This document shows, piece after piece, positions 1 through 7,761 of a stretch of 20,149 bases of DNA (position 1 is the stretch's first letter; every line of letters starts with the position of its first letter). The position numbers were made by a program, and so were the translations under genes. Under the pieces are notes generated by a model. It worked only from the letters and a program-made list of their open reading frames with translations, made no database searches and was not told where the DNA came from. Location: positions 1 to 20,149 of the forward strand of contig WUAK01000011.1 in NCBI GenBank assembly GCA_009827205.1, in the 5' to 3' direction. The DNA is from Phycisphaeraceae bacterium (lineage in GTDB: Bacteria; Planctomycetota; Phycisphaerae; Phycisphaerales; UBA1924).

Positions 1-1
1 G

Positions 2-388
2 TTGATGCTCCCCTTGCTGGGCGGCTGCCTCGAACGCACGATCACGATCACCAGCGAGCCCCCCGGCGCGATCGTTGTGCTCAACGACGAAGAGATCGGG
101 CGCACGCCGGTTGAAACAGGCTTCCGCTACTTCGGTGTCTACGACGTCCGACTCAATCGCGAGGGCTACGAGCCCATCACGACCGAGCGCGAGGCAGTCG
201 CGCCGATCTGGGAATACCCGGTGATCGATCTGTTTGCGATCGCCGCACCCTGGCGCATCAAGACGGAGATCGACTGGCACTTCGATCTCGAGAAGCTCCC
301 GGAGGCGGGCACGCCCGAGTCGATGGAAGCCGAGAGTGAATTGTTCGATCGTGCACGCTCGCTGCGCGACGCAAGCCGGGGTGAGTAA
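2..388 (+). CDS. PEGA-domain lipoprotein, 5' end outside the window
   Basis: The visible reading frame opens with MLPLLGGC, whose LGGC matches a lipobox. The protein is therefore probably lipid-anchored on the cell envelope after cleavage before that Cys. Only about eight residues precede the Cys, too short for a signal peptide, so the true start almost certainly lies left of base 1. After the Cys comes a PEGA-type beta domain (TITSEPPGAIVVLNDEEIGRTP, then YDVRLNREGYEP, roughly residues 12-60), a fold common in surface proteins. The rest, with WEYPVIDLFAIAAPWRIKTEIDWHFDL, resembles small planctomycete PEGA lipoproteins, and the C-terminal 30 residues are acidic. The molecular role is unknown. 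It ends 4 bases from the convergent acyltransferase gene, with no room for a terminator between them. Confidence 0.8.
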   Translation: MMLPLLGGCLERTITITSEPPGAIVVLNDEEIGRTPVETGFRYFGVYDVRLNREGYEPITTEREAVAPIWEYPVIDLFAIAAPWRIKTEIDWHFDLEKLPEAGTPESMEAESELFDRARSLRDASRGE

Positions 389-392
389 CCGC

Positions 393-1058
393 TCAACCCG
401 GCCTTGCAGGGCATCCAACAACAGTCGCACCATCAGCAGCATCTTCGAGAACGACCGCCCCCGCGCCGACGGTGCATCCCGAACCGATCGTCACGCCCGG
501 CAACACTCTCGCCCCGAGTCCGATGAGCGTGTCGTTGCCGACCTTCACCCCGCCGCCGAGGACAGCGCCCGGCGCGACGTGCGCGTTCTCGGCGATCAGG
601 CAGTCGTGCTCGACGATCGCCCCCGAGTTCACGATCGCGTGGTCGAGCAGTTTGGCTCCCGCGTTGACGATCGTCCCCGGACCCACGAACACCCCGCCCG
701 CGATAACCGCGTGCTTACTCACGATTGCTTGGGGATGGAGAACTGAGGTCAGGTCTTCCTCCGCCGAGTAGAGCCGATCGATAAGAGCCCGCCTGAGTCC
801 CAGATCACCAAGCCCGATGATCCAGGGCTTGCCAGCGAGCGTCTTCGCTTCGAGTCCCTCGAGGCCCGAAAATCGAGCCGGAATTCTGTTGTCCGATAAC
901 GAGAGCTCCTTCAGTGCGGGTTCTTCCGCATCGTCCATGAACCCGGCGATCGATTGGCCCCCGGCAAGCGCAGCGTCGGCAACAACCAACGCGTGCCCAC
1001 CTGCCCCCAAGAGGCATATCCCGGTGTCGCAATGATTTGGAATCTCTGAGGGGCTCAT
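393..1058 (-). CDS. NeuD/PglD-type sugar O- or N-acyltransferase (left-handed beta-helix)
   Basis: A 221-residue protein with the two-part plan of the NeuD/PglD family, which transfers acetyl groups to nucleotide-sugars or sialic acid. The N-terminal half has a Rossmann-like strand and turn, LLGAGGHA (residues 16-23), that binds the sugar nucleotide in PglD. From about residue 107 the protein is a run of hexapeptide repeats forming a left-handed beta-helix that binds acetyl-CoA (IVSKHAVIAGGVFVGPGTIV, then IGSGCTVGAGAVV). H151 in IVEHD matches the catalytic base position of PglD. The end, GATVVGCPAR, is typical of this family. The start ATG has AGGA about 8 bases upstream. No sialic acid or glycan biosynthesis genes are adjacent, so the substrate cannot be told. 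It is divergent from mqnA across 43 bases. Confidence 0.85.
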   Translation of the reverse strand: MSPSEIPNHCDTGICLLGAGGHALVVADAALAGGQSIAGFMDDAEEPALKELSLSDNRIPARFSGLEGLEAKTLAGKPWIIGLGDLGLRRALIDRLYSAEEDLTSVLHPQAIVSKHAVIAGGVFVGPGTIVNAGAKLLDHAIVNSGAIVEHDCLIAENAHVAPGAVLGGGVKVGNDTLIGLGARVLPGVTIGSGCTVGAGAVVLEDAADGATVVGCPARPG

Positions 1059-1101
1059 CTAGAAGTCCTATCGGCTGATGGGCGATGTACACTGGTGAGC
1101 G

Positions 1102-1962
1102 ATGGACACCCTCCGGATTGGCTGCGTCAGTTACCTCAACACCTTGCCGCTCATCGAGGGCCTGGATGATCTGAAGGAAGCCGAGCTTGTCCGCGCTGTC
1201 CCGTCCAGGCTCATCCCGATGCTCCAGAACAACGAGGTCGACGTGGCGCTGGTCTCGCTGATCGATGCCGCCAGGTCGACTGTGCCCATGTCCGTGCTCC
1301 CCGCCGGGATGATCGGCTCAGACGGGCCCACGCTCACAGTCAGGCTCTACTCGCAGGTGCCTATCGACCAGATCACGAAGGTCCACGCCGACACCGACAG
1401 CCATACATCGGTCGTTCTGGCTCGGCTTCTCCTTGCAGAACTCCACGGGCTCGAACCCGAGTTCATCGACTACGACGCACGCGAACAAATCCCTGTCATC
1501 AAGGGCGCAGACCTCGACGACCCCGCCGGCGGTGAGTGGCCCGAGACGCTGCTCTTGATCGGTGACAAAGTCGTGACCGGCTCTCCTCCAGCGGTCCGGT
1601 ACCCTCACCAGCTGGATCTAGGTGAGGCCTGGAAGGAACTGACCGGGCTTCCCTTCGTATATGCCGTCTGGATGTGCCGGTCTGATCGCACGGAGGACCC
1701 GTCGGTCGCCGCCGCCAGCGCGATCCTGGATCGCCAGCGTCGGCACAACCGGACCCGGATCGACGCCATCGTCTCGGCGCGCGCGCCCGAGCACCGCTGG
1801 CCGGTCGATCTCGCAAGGAAATACATCGGCTCCTGTCTCCTCTACGAGTACGACGCTCGTGCGCAGAAGGCAGCAGAAAGGTTCATCGAGATGTGCGCCA
1901 GTCGCGGTCTTGTTGAACGGGCCGGGCTCGTCCACGCCTCGCCGGCGATCACGACGAGCTGA
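1102..1962 (+). CDS. mqnA: Chorismate dehydratase MqnA (futalosine menaquinone pathway)
   Basis: MqnA removes water from chorismate to give 3-[(1-carboxyvinyl)oxy]benzoate, the first committed step of menaquinone synthesis by the futalosine route. It is a cytoplasmic, periplasmic-binding-protein-like enzyme of about 270-290 residues; this one has 286. Family landmarks are visible: the opening IGCVSYLNTLPLIEGL (residues 6-21), VDVALVSLIDAA (49-60), GSDGPTLTVRLYS (72-84), the middle segment THTSV-like SHTSVVLARLLL (about 101-112), then LLLIGDKV and LPFVYAVWMCRSD. The other futalosine genes (mqnB, mqnC, mqnD, mqnE) are not in the window, so the pathway is dispersed. The gene is followed after 18 bases by the sigma-like gene and may be co-transcribed with it. 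A TACACT at 1088-1093 could be a -10 box placing the transcript start almost at the ATG, but no clear -35 was found. Confidence 0.93.
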   Translation: MDTLRIGCVSYLNTLPLIEGLDDLKEAELVRAVPSRLIPMLQNNEVDVALVSLIDAARSTVPMSVLPAGMIGSDGPTLTVRLYSQVPIDQITKVHADTDSHTSVVLARLLLAELHGLEPEFIDYDAREQIPVIKGADLDDPAGGEWPETLLLIGDKVVTGSPPAVRYPHQLDLGEAWKELTGLPFVYAVWMCRSDRTEDPSVAAASAILDRQRRHNRTRIDAIVSARAPEHRWPVDLARKYIGSCLLYEYDARAQKAAERFIEMCASRGLVERAGLVHASPAITTS

Positions 1963-1980
1963 GACCGGGGGACCCACCGC

Positions 1981-3654
1981 TTGCCGCCCCTTCCAAGACT
2001 CACGGTCGAGGCCATCGAGGACCTCGCCAAGCAGCTGCGCTTCGCTCCCAAGCACGCGCTGCTCAGAGATCTTGCGCGCACCGAAGAACTCGTCGACGAC
2101 ATCCAGTCCGATCAGGACTACCCCGAGGACTTCGTTATCTTCCGCGTGACCGGGTACCGAAAGGACATCGCCAGCCCCTCGATGATCACCGGGCAGGCGC
2201 TGCTCGGAGAGCTTGCGGCGCTTGCTGAGCATTTGTCCGCAGCGGCGAAGATATCGATCGACGAAGTCCCGCAGGCGCTCTCGCCCGACGAGCTCTGTTC
2301 GAGGTGGAGCGTGAGCCGAAAGACGCTCGAGCGGTACCGCAAGAAAGGGCTTCTCTCTCGCAGGGTGATCGGGCCCTCGGGCAGGCCTCGGGTTGTCTTC
2401 ACACAGGAAGCAGTCCAGAGCTTTGAACGCCGCGAGGCAGCCGTGATCGATTCCGCGTCGAGCTTCACAAGACTCGACGACGACACGCGCGAGCTCGTCA
2501 TCGAGATGGCGCGCGAAGAGGCAAACACCGGGAAGACACTCAACCAAGCTGCGCTTCTTGTTTCAGAGCAGATCGGTAGAGGACACGAGACTGTCCGACA
2601 GATCCTGCGGAAGCACGACTCCGAGAGCAGCGAACCGATCTTCGACGAATCGGGACCTTTGACCGAGAAGCAGCGCAGATTCGCGTACAGAGCATGGCGC
2701 CGATCGATCGAACCAGGTGAGATCGCCGACCGGCTCGGCAAGCCAAGGCCCGCGGTGCAGCGTGTCACCGCCGACGAACGCGCCAACGCTTTACGCCAGC
2801 TCCTGCCCGCGATCCGTGACGGACTGGACGGGGCACCAGACGAAGTAGGCGTCGAGACCGAGTACGCGAGATCAGGAATCGGTCAAGAGGGACCGACCGG
2901 GCTGGCCGAGTTGCTCGCTCTCTCTCGCGCCGTGACGGTTATGCCCGCGGTCGAAGAGAAAGCCAGAGCCAAGGCGTACGTCGCGCTCCGTGTGCGGGCC
3001 GCCTCACTGATCGATGAGCTCCCGGCGCACGGCGTGCACGCGCCGGATGTCGATCGCGTGGAAACGGATCTCCGCTGGGCAGCGCGCATCAAGGCCGAGC
3101 TCGTGAGGTCTCAGCTGCCCAACCTTCTGCGCACGATCGAGTCTCGCCTCGGGCACGAGGCAGAGGCGGTGGGGGGCACCAAGCTCCGCGCGATCATGGG
3201 TGCGCTCATGAAGGCGTCGTGCATCGCGATCGATCGGCACCACCCTTCCACGGGCGGCAGGCTCGCGGCGCCCGTCTCGCTCGCTGCGGATCGAGCCATG
3301 CGCGACATGATGAACCGCCTCTCGCTCAAGCCCATGAGTCAAGCCCAGCCCGGCAAGGCGCGCCGCGTCATTGGTACAGGCGAACGGATCGCGGATTTCA
3401 CCCAGCGCATCTGCGCGTGGCAGCACCGGATCGAGCCCGACATCAGGCTGCGTCAGGGCTTGGACTCGTTGAGCGAAGATCACGCCGAACTGCTCAGGCT
3501 GAGGTTCGGGTTCGCACCGACAGAGGTCGGCCACCCACTCACGCTCGCGGAGCTCGCGCACCGCCTCGGGTCCAGGCCCTTGCACGTCGCGCGGAGCGAG
3601 AGGGCCGCGATCCGAAACTCGATCGACGCGGTCCGCAACGCCCCGAGGGATTGA
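1981..3654 (+). CDS. Diverged sigma-70-like protein with additional helix-turn-helix domains
   Basis: A 557-residue predicted DNA-binding protein of no named family that I recognise. The TTG start has a GGGGGAC stretch about 10 bases upstream; the first in-frame ATG is only at residue 68, so TTG is preferred. Domains read from the sequence: residues 1-95, helical, unassigned; 101-150, a MerR/excisionase-like HTH (SPDELCSRWSVSRKTLERYR followed by a wing and FTQEAV); about 185-212, a second HTH-like unit (LVSEQIGRGHETVRQIL); 227-265, a third (GEIADRLGKPRPAVQRV). Residues 365-445 align by eye with sigma-70 region 2: KLRAIMGALMKASCIAIDRH then HPSTGGRLAAP mirrors the DLIQEG...AVDKFDPSRG pattern. 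Residues 494-549 look like region 4 (LSEDHAELLRLRFGF, then TLAELAHRLGSRPLHVARSE). Aromatic promoter-melting residues of region 2.3 are absent. It lies 18 bases after mqnA and 17 before gatB. The sigma relationship is an inference from pattern matching. Confidence 0.72.
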   Translation: MPPLPRLTVEAIEDLAKQLRFAPKHALLRDLARTEELVDDIQSDQDYPEDFVIFRVTGYRKDIASPSMITGQALLGELAALAEHLSAAAKISIDEVPQALSPDELCSRWSVSRKTLERYRKKGLLSRRVIGPSGRPRVVFTQEAVQSFERREAAVIDSASSFTRLDDDTRELVIEMAREEANTGKTLNQAALLVSEQIGRGHETVRQILRKHDSESSEPIFDESGPLTEKQRRFAYRAWRRSIEPGEIADRLGKPRPAVQRVTADERANALRQLLPAIRDGLDGAPDEVGVETEYARSGIGQEGPTGLAELLALSRAVTVMPAVEEKARAKAYVALRVRAASLIDELPAHGVHAPDVDRVETDLRWAARIKAELVRSQLPNLLRTIESRLGHEAEAVGGTKLRAIMGALMKASCIAIDRHHPSTGGRLAAPVSLAADRAMRDMMNRLSLKPMSQAQPGKARRVIGTGERIADFTQRICAWQHRIEPDIRLRQGLDSLSEDHAELLRLRFGFAPTEVGHPLTLAELAHRLGSRPLHVARSERAAIRNSIDAVRNAPRD

Positions 3655-3671
3655 GGCGGTACGATCCACGC

Positions 3672-5213
3672 GTGCAACGGTCCCTCGACGAAATCGCTTC
3701 GATCCGCCCCGTCATCGGGATGGAGATCCACGTCCAGCTCGCGACGCAGACCAAGCTGCTCACCCGTGCTCCGAACACCGCCAGGCCCGGCGCCGATGAA
3801 TCGCATCCGAACTTCCTGACTGATCGCGTCGTGCTCGCGCTCCCCGGTGCTCTGCCCGTGATGAACCGGGCCGCGGTCGAGCTCTCGATGCTCGTGGGGC
3901 TCTCGCTCGGGTGCAGGCTGAACGAGCGGACGATCTGGGACCGTAAGAGCTATTTCTATCCGGATCTGCCCAAGGCCTATCAGACGAGCCAGTATGACCT
4001 GCCCGTGTGTGCAGAGGGAGTGCTGGAAGTTCCCGTGATGGACGAGAGCGGGTTCATCGATCTGAGCGCGCGGGCCAACCCTGTGCGCATCACCCGTGCG
4101 CACCTCGAAGAGGACGCGGGCAAGCTGGTTCACGAGGGCGCGCGTCATTCGCTGGTCGACCTCAACCGCGCGGGAACGCCGCTCTTGGAGATCGTGACCG
4201 AGCCCGATATGCACTCGGCGGACGAGGCCGTGGCGTTCGGCAGGTTTGTCCGCACGATCTGCAAAGCCGTCGGCGCGACACAGGGCGTGATGATGCGAGG
4301 CCACATGCGGTTCGAGCCAAACATCAACCTCGAGCTCACGCTCAAGGACGGCAGCGTCATCGCCACGCCCATCGTCGAGGTCAAGAACCTCAACTCGTTC
4401 CGTTCGCTCGCGGGCGCTATCGCGTACGAGATCAAGCATCAGCCCAAGCGCTGGGTCGAATCAGGCGAGACGCACGGCCCGGGCATGAAGTCCACACGGG
4501 GCTGGGACGACGACAAAGAGATCACCGTCCTGCAGCGCTCCAAGGAAGACGCCCTCGATTACCGCTACTTCCCAGAGCCCGATCTTGCGCCCGTCGTGCT
4601 GGATCAGAAGTGGCTGAGTGACATCCGCGCACGCATGCCCGAGCTGCCGCTGGCGAAGATGAAGCGGTACGTGGACGAGCAGGGCCTGAGCGAGCGCGAT
4701 GCGCAGCAGATCGCTGAAAGCAGAGCCGCATCGGCGCTGTTCGACGGGGCCCGCACCACGGCTGCGGACTCGGGTGTGCCAGAGGCGGACGTCGATCGGC
4801 ACGCGTCGATTCTGATCATCCGCTCGGTGACCAAGGCCGCCAACGAGCTCGGCAGATCAATCGGGGAATTAGATCTGGACGCAGCGCGTCTTGCGGAGCT
4901 TGTGAAGCTCAGACACGAGGACACCGTCAGCGCCCAGAGCGCTGACGCCGTCGTCGCGGCGATGATCGAGAGCGATGAGTCGGCACTCGCAATCGCCGAG
5001 CGCCTCGGGCTCGTGCAGATCTCGGACACGGGTCAACTCGAGACTTGGTGCGACGAGGTGATCGCCGAGCTGCCCGAGATGGTCGAGCAGATCAGGGGCG
5101 GCAAAGCCGCGGCGATCGGGCGATTGATCGGCGAGGTCAAGAAAAAATCGGGCGGCTCAGCAGATGCGAAGCTGGTCAAGGACATCCTTGAGCGCAAGAT
5201 CACCGGATCATGA
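3672..5213 (+). CDS. gatB: Asp/Glu-tRNA amidotransferase subunit B
   Basis: GatB is the tRNA-binding, ATP-dependent kinase/transferase subunit of GatCAB, which converts misacylated Glu-tRNA(Gln) and/or Asp-tRNA(Asn) to the correct amide form in the cytoplasm. The chosen GTG start gives 513 residues, close to the usual 480-500, with a GAGGCGG ribosome-binding site about 12 bases upstream; the frame stays open further upstream but that part lies inside the preceding gene and is not GatB-like. Hallmarks: VIGMEIHVQLATQTKL near the N-terminus, LPKAYQTSQYDLPV, the signature LEEDAGKLVHEG...LVDLNRAGTPLLEIVTEPDM, DYRYFPEPDL, and a C-terminal YqeY-like helical domain ending GEVKKKSGG...LVKDILERKI. gatA and gatC are not in the window. 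The stop TGA is interlocked with that of the GH57 gene on the other strand. Confidence 0.97.
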   Translation: MQRSLDEIASIRPVIGMEIHVQLATQTKLLTRAPNTARPGADESHPNFLTDRVVLALPGALPVMNRAAVELSMLVGLSLGCRLNERTIWDRKSYFYPDLPKAYQTSQYDLPVCAEGVLEVPVMDESGFIDLSARANPVRITRAHLEEDAGKLVHEGARHSLVDLNRAGTPLLEIVTEPDMHSADEAVAFGRFVRTICKAVGATQGVMMRGHMRFEPNINLELTLKDGSVIATPIVEVKNLNSFRSLAGAIAYEIKHQPKRWVESGETHGPGMKSTRGWDDDKEITVLQRSKEDALDYRYFPEPDLAPVVLDQKWLSDIRARMPELPLAKMKRYVDEQGLSERDAQQIAESRAASALFDGARTTAADSGVPEADVDRHASILIIRSVTKAANELGRSIGELDLDAARLAELVKLRHEDTVSAQSADAVVAAMIESDESALAIAERLGLVQISDTGQLETWCDEVIAELPEMVEQIRGGKAAAIGRLIGEVKKKSGGSADAKLVKDILERKITGS

Positions 5214-6497
5214 ACCGACCTTGAGTGTTTCTTTCTTCCCGAACTCCGCAAGCCTCGCCTGCACGTTGTCCAGCACGTTCATGAAGTTGATGTACGCGTC
5301 GTAGGGTGAGTCGTACGGCGAGAAGTACTTGTGCACGTCGCCGTCGGCCCAGTACTTCGTGCACATGTAGTAGAAGTGGTCGCTCGTCGTCAGCTTGCGC
5401 CAGTCCTCGAGCAGGTAGCCCGCGGTTTTCTGCTCTTCCGCTGACAGGCTTGTGTCGACGGCGAGCTTGCGGATGTTGTCCTCGATGCGGTATGTCTCGT
5501 GCAGCGCGTTGGCCTGCATCGCGTTGCCGAGCCATGCCGAGAGGTCCCGCTCGGTGTCGGCCCAGCTGAGGTAGTGGGGCACGTCGTACTCGCCCACAGG
5601 CGTGAACTCGTCCAGCGCCATCGAGGGCGTGATGAAGTGGTTCTGCCCGGGATTCACGTCATAAACAGCTTTTGGCAGGGCGCGCATGAACTCGAAGATG
5701 CCCGTGTCCGCCCACTGGTGCTCGCCGAACGTTTCGTAGTCCATGAACAGGTTGACGAGGAACCCGTCGCCGTTGACGTTGTTGACCCAGCCCGCGAACT
5801 TCTCGGCTGAGAGGGGCCACTCCGTCCAGCCCCGGTTGCTGAACCGGAACGCGACGTCGTCGGAGAGGCGGTAGTTCTTCAGAAGCAAACCAAGAGGCTT
5901 GCCGCCCGCGCCGATCGGCGCACCGGGCGGTGTGTAGATGTAGCTGGGCTTGCGGAACCCCAGGTAGTGATCCCAGCCTTCGCAGCAAACGCCCTTGAAG
6001 CGTGGGTTGCCGTCGGCGTCCATGATCTTGCTGACCGCGTGCCCGACTTCGTTTGAGTACACGAGCTCCGTGTTGCGGAACACAACCGGTGTCTGGTTGA
6101 AATGCTCCTGCATGAGCTTGGTGTGCGCGTCGACCTGTTGCTCGAACTCCTTGCGCGAGTACAGGAAGCTCAGCGAGTGGTGGGAGGTCTCGGCGAGGAA
6201 CTCGACGCACCCCGTCTCGGCGAGCTGCTTGAACTGGTCGAGCACATCCGGTGCGAACTCCTCGAACTGCTGGATCGCAACACCCGAGATCGAGAACGCG
6301 CAGCGGAAGTTGCCGTCGTTCTCCTTGATGAGATCGAGCAGCACGCGGTTCATCGGCCTGTAGCACTTGTCGGCGACCTTCTGGCAGATCGAGCCGTTCT
6401 TCTCGGTGTCGAAATAGAACGGATGATCATCGAACACCGAGTACGGCTTGATCCGAAACGGTTGATGCACCTGAAAATAGAAAACCACCGATGCCAT
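5208..6497 (-). CDS. Glycoside hydrolase family 57 protein (alpha-amylase/glucanotransferase-like)
   Basis: A 429-residue, probably cytoplasmic GH57 enzyme acting on alpha-glucans; the precise reaction (amylase, branching or glucanotransfer) cannot be fixed from sequence alone. GH57 conserved regions appear in order: FQVHQPFR (residues 8-15), GCVEFLAETSHHSL (96-109), VVFRNTELVYSNEVG (138-152) with E144 at the nucleophile position, LFMDYETFGEH (250-260) with D253 at the acid/base position, and HYLSWADTERDLSAWLGN. No signal peptide is present. The ATG at 6497 is preferred because AAAGGG sits 6 bases upstream; an in-frame GTG at 6512 would add five residues and has no such site. A 5-bp GC hairpin (6513-6526) lies just ahead of the ribosome-binding site. 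The gene follows the lptG-like gene on the same strand after 145 bases, so co-transcription is possible. Confidence 0.88.
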   Translation of the reverse strand: MASVVFYFQVHQPFRIKPYSVFDDHPFYFDTEKNGSICQKVADKCYRPMNRVLLDLIKENDGNFRCAFSISGVAIQQFEEFAPDVLDQFKQLAETGCVEFLAETSHHSLSFLYSRKEFEQQVDAHTKLMQEHFNQTPVVFRNTELVYSNEVGHAVSKIMDADGNPRFKGVCCEGWDHYLGFRKPSYIYTPPGAPIGAGGKPLGLLLKNYRLSDDVAFRFSNRGWTEWPLSAEKFAGWVNNVNGDGFLVNLFMDYETFGEHQWADTGIFEFMRALPKAVYDVNPGQNHFITPSMALDEFTPVGEYDVPHYLSWADTERDLSAWLGNAMQANALHETYRIEDNIRKLAVDTSLSAEEQKTAGYLLEDWRKLTTSDHFYYMCTKYWADGDVHKYFSPYDSPYDAYINFMNVLDNVQARLAEFGKKETLKVGS

Positions 6498-6512
6498 AGC
6501 AGACCCTTTCAC

Positions 6513-6526
6513 GCCCCGAGCGGGGC
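6513..6526 (-). promoter_or_regulatory. GC hairpin in the leader of the GH57 gene
   Basis: On the minus strand GCCCC-GCTC-GGGGC forms a perfect 5-bp stem with a 4-base loop, ending 3 bases before the AAAGGG ribosome-binding site of the GH57 gene. No run of T follows, so it is not an intrinsic terminator. It could modulate translation or stability, or be chance in GC-rich DNA. Confidence 0.3.
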
Positions 6527-6598
6527 CACTCCGTTAGAAGTGTATCCGTCGAGTCAAGCCCGGTGAGGCCTAAAGAGGCGTCAACGGCAAGAGTGTTT

Positions 6599-6616
6599 TT
6601 GTATTCATGTATACAA
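6599..6616. repeat. Inverted repeat TTGTAT-N6-ATACAA
   Basis: Perfect 6-bp arms separated by TCATGT, AT-rich in an otherwise GC-rich region, lying in the 145-base gap between the lptG-like gene and the GH57 gene. The arrangement resembles a repressor operator for a dimer. The run of T lies on the wrong side for it to terminate transcription from the permease genes. Confidence 0.35.
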
Positions 6617-6642
6617 CGACCGCACGCACCCGACTGGGAGGC

Positions 6643-7761
6643 TCAGGTCTTTGGGCTGATCGCGACCGCGACCGCCAGCGGCAAGAGCACGATGACCGGG
6701 ATGAAGACCGAGACCATCGGGGCCACACCCGCGACCGGAGCCGTCGCCCCAACGGTGCCCCCGATGAGCGCGACCATGGCGACCGGTGCACCCTTGAGGG
6801 CTTGGGTCACCATGTTGCCAGGGACCCTGACGATGAAGAACGGCATCACCAGAACCAGCGAGATCAGGTTCGTGAGCACGATCGAGACCCTGCCGTACTT
6901 GGTGCGCTGCAGCCTGTTCCGGACATTCTCGTCGCCACCCTTGGTCTGCTCGAGCAGCTGACCGAGCTGACCCCAGCTGAGGTTCTGGCTGTAGTCCGCG
7001 TACTGGCGCACGACCAGCGCGATCGGATCGAGGTCGGTCTCGAACCGAACCGGGACACCGACCTGAGTGGTACCCGGGCTGCTGAGCGGCTCGACCGTTG
7101 CGTTCTCAGTGACCCACGCCTGGCCGTCCCAGGTCGCCTCGGGTCCGAAGGAGCGGCGCAGCGCAGCCCCGGTCGGGTCGCGCTCGACGAACTCGAAATC
7201 GGTGATCGTGTCTGTCGCGGGATCGAAGAGCCTCGCGTAGAGCAGACGATCCCTGCTGTCGCGCATCATCGGGACGTTGGTGACGTCCACGTTGCGCTGC
7301 CCGGCCTGGCCGTGATCACGAGCAAGCAGCGGCGCGATCCGGGGCAGGACCGTTTCCTGGTTGATCACCGCGAGCAGGGTCATCCCGAGAGCGACGACCA
7401 TGATGGGCTTGACCACCCGGCGGAGGCTCTGGCCCGACGCGAGCACCGCGATCAGCTCTCGGTGCCTGACCATCTGGGTGCACGTGAACCCCATCGCGCC
7501 GGCGAGCACGAGCCCGAGCATCAGGTTGAAGAGCTGGAGGAGCTTTGGCCACCAGAAATCCGCGACGAGCAGGACCGTGACCACGCACTGCCTGATCACG
7601 CCCGGGTCGCCGTCGGCTGAGCCCCTGGCGCCGGCGATCCTCCAGAACCTGTCAAGGTTGATCGCGACGTCGATTGTCACCACGAACGCGAACAGGATCA
7701 CGAACAGCGCGACCACGTTGATCAGGTATTGCCTCGCGATGTACCGGTCGAGCAGGCTCAT
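6643..7761 (-). CDS. LptF/LptG (YjgP/YjgQ) family permease, LptG-like
   Basis: One of two permease subunits expected to work with the ATPase LptB to extract lipopolysaccharide (or an equivalent lipid) from the inner membrane and pass it to the periplasmic bridge. At 372 residues it has the normal family size. Layout: three N-terminal membrane helices (about 12-33, 60-95 and 115-133), a periplasmic beta domain of about 145 residues, and three C-terminal helices (282-302, 315-332, 338-365). The opening LLDRYIARQYL and the loop MVRHRELIAVLASGQSLRRV (98-117), matching the conserved E-L-x-A-L-x-A-x-G-x-S coupling segment, are diagnostic. The start overlaps the upstream permease stop as ATGA, with AGGTGG about 8 bases before the ATG, so the two are translationally coupled. 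Assignment to LptG rather than LptF rests on gene order and size. Confidence 0.85.
   Translation of the reverse strand: MSLLDRYIARQYLINVVALFVILFAFVVTIDVAINLDRFWRIAGARGSADGDPGVIRQCVVTVLLVADFWWPKLLQLFNLMLGLVLAGAMGFTCTQMVRHRELIAVLASGQSLRRVVKPIMVVALGMTLLAVINQETVLPRIAPLLARDHGQAGQRNVDVTNVPMMRDSRDRLLYARLFDPATDTITDFEFVERDPTGAALRRSFGPEATWDGQAWVTENATVEPLSSPGTTQVGVPVRFETDLDPIALVVRQYADYSQNLSWGQLGQLLEQTKGGDENVRNRLQRTKYGRVSIVLTNLISLVLVMPFFIVRVPGNMVTQALKGAPVAMVALIGGTVGATAPVAGVAPMVSVFIPVIVLLPLAVAVAISPKT

Noticed and set aside
1618..2547. A 309-codon minus-strand frame spanning mqnA and the sigma-like gene
   Set aside because: It crosses two plus-strand genes with clear protein features and has no recognisable domain or ribosome-binding site.
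3219..3671. Upstream extension of the gatB reading frame by 151 codons
   Set aside because: It lies wholly inside the sigma-like gene in another frame, is rich in Arg/Ala/His as expected of a shadow frame, and GatB homology starts only after the GTG at 3672.
6599..6616. Intrinsic terminator for the permease genes
   Set aside because: The T-run is on the plus strand side; on the minus strand, where transcription would end, the hairpin is followed by A residues.
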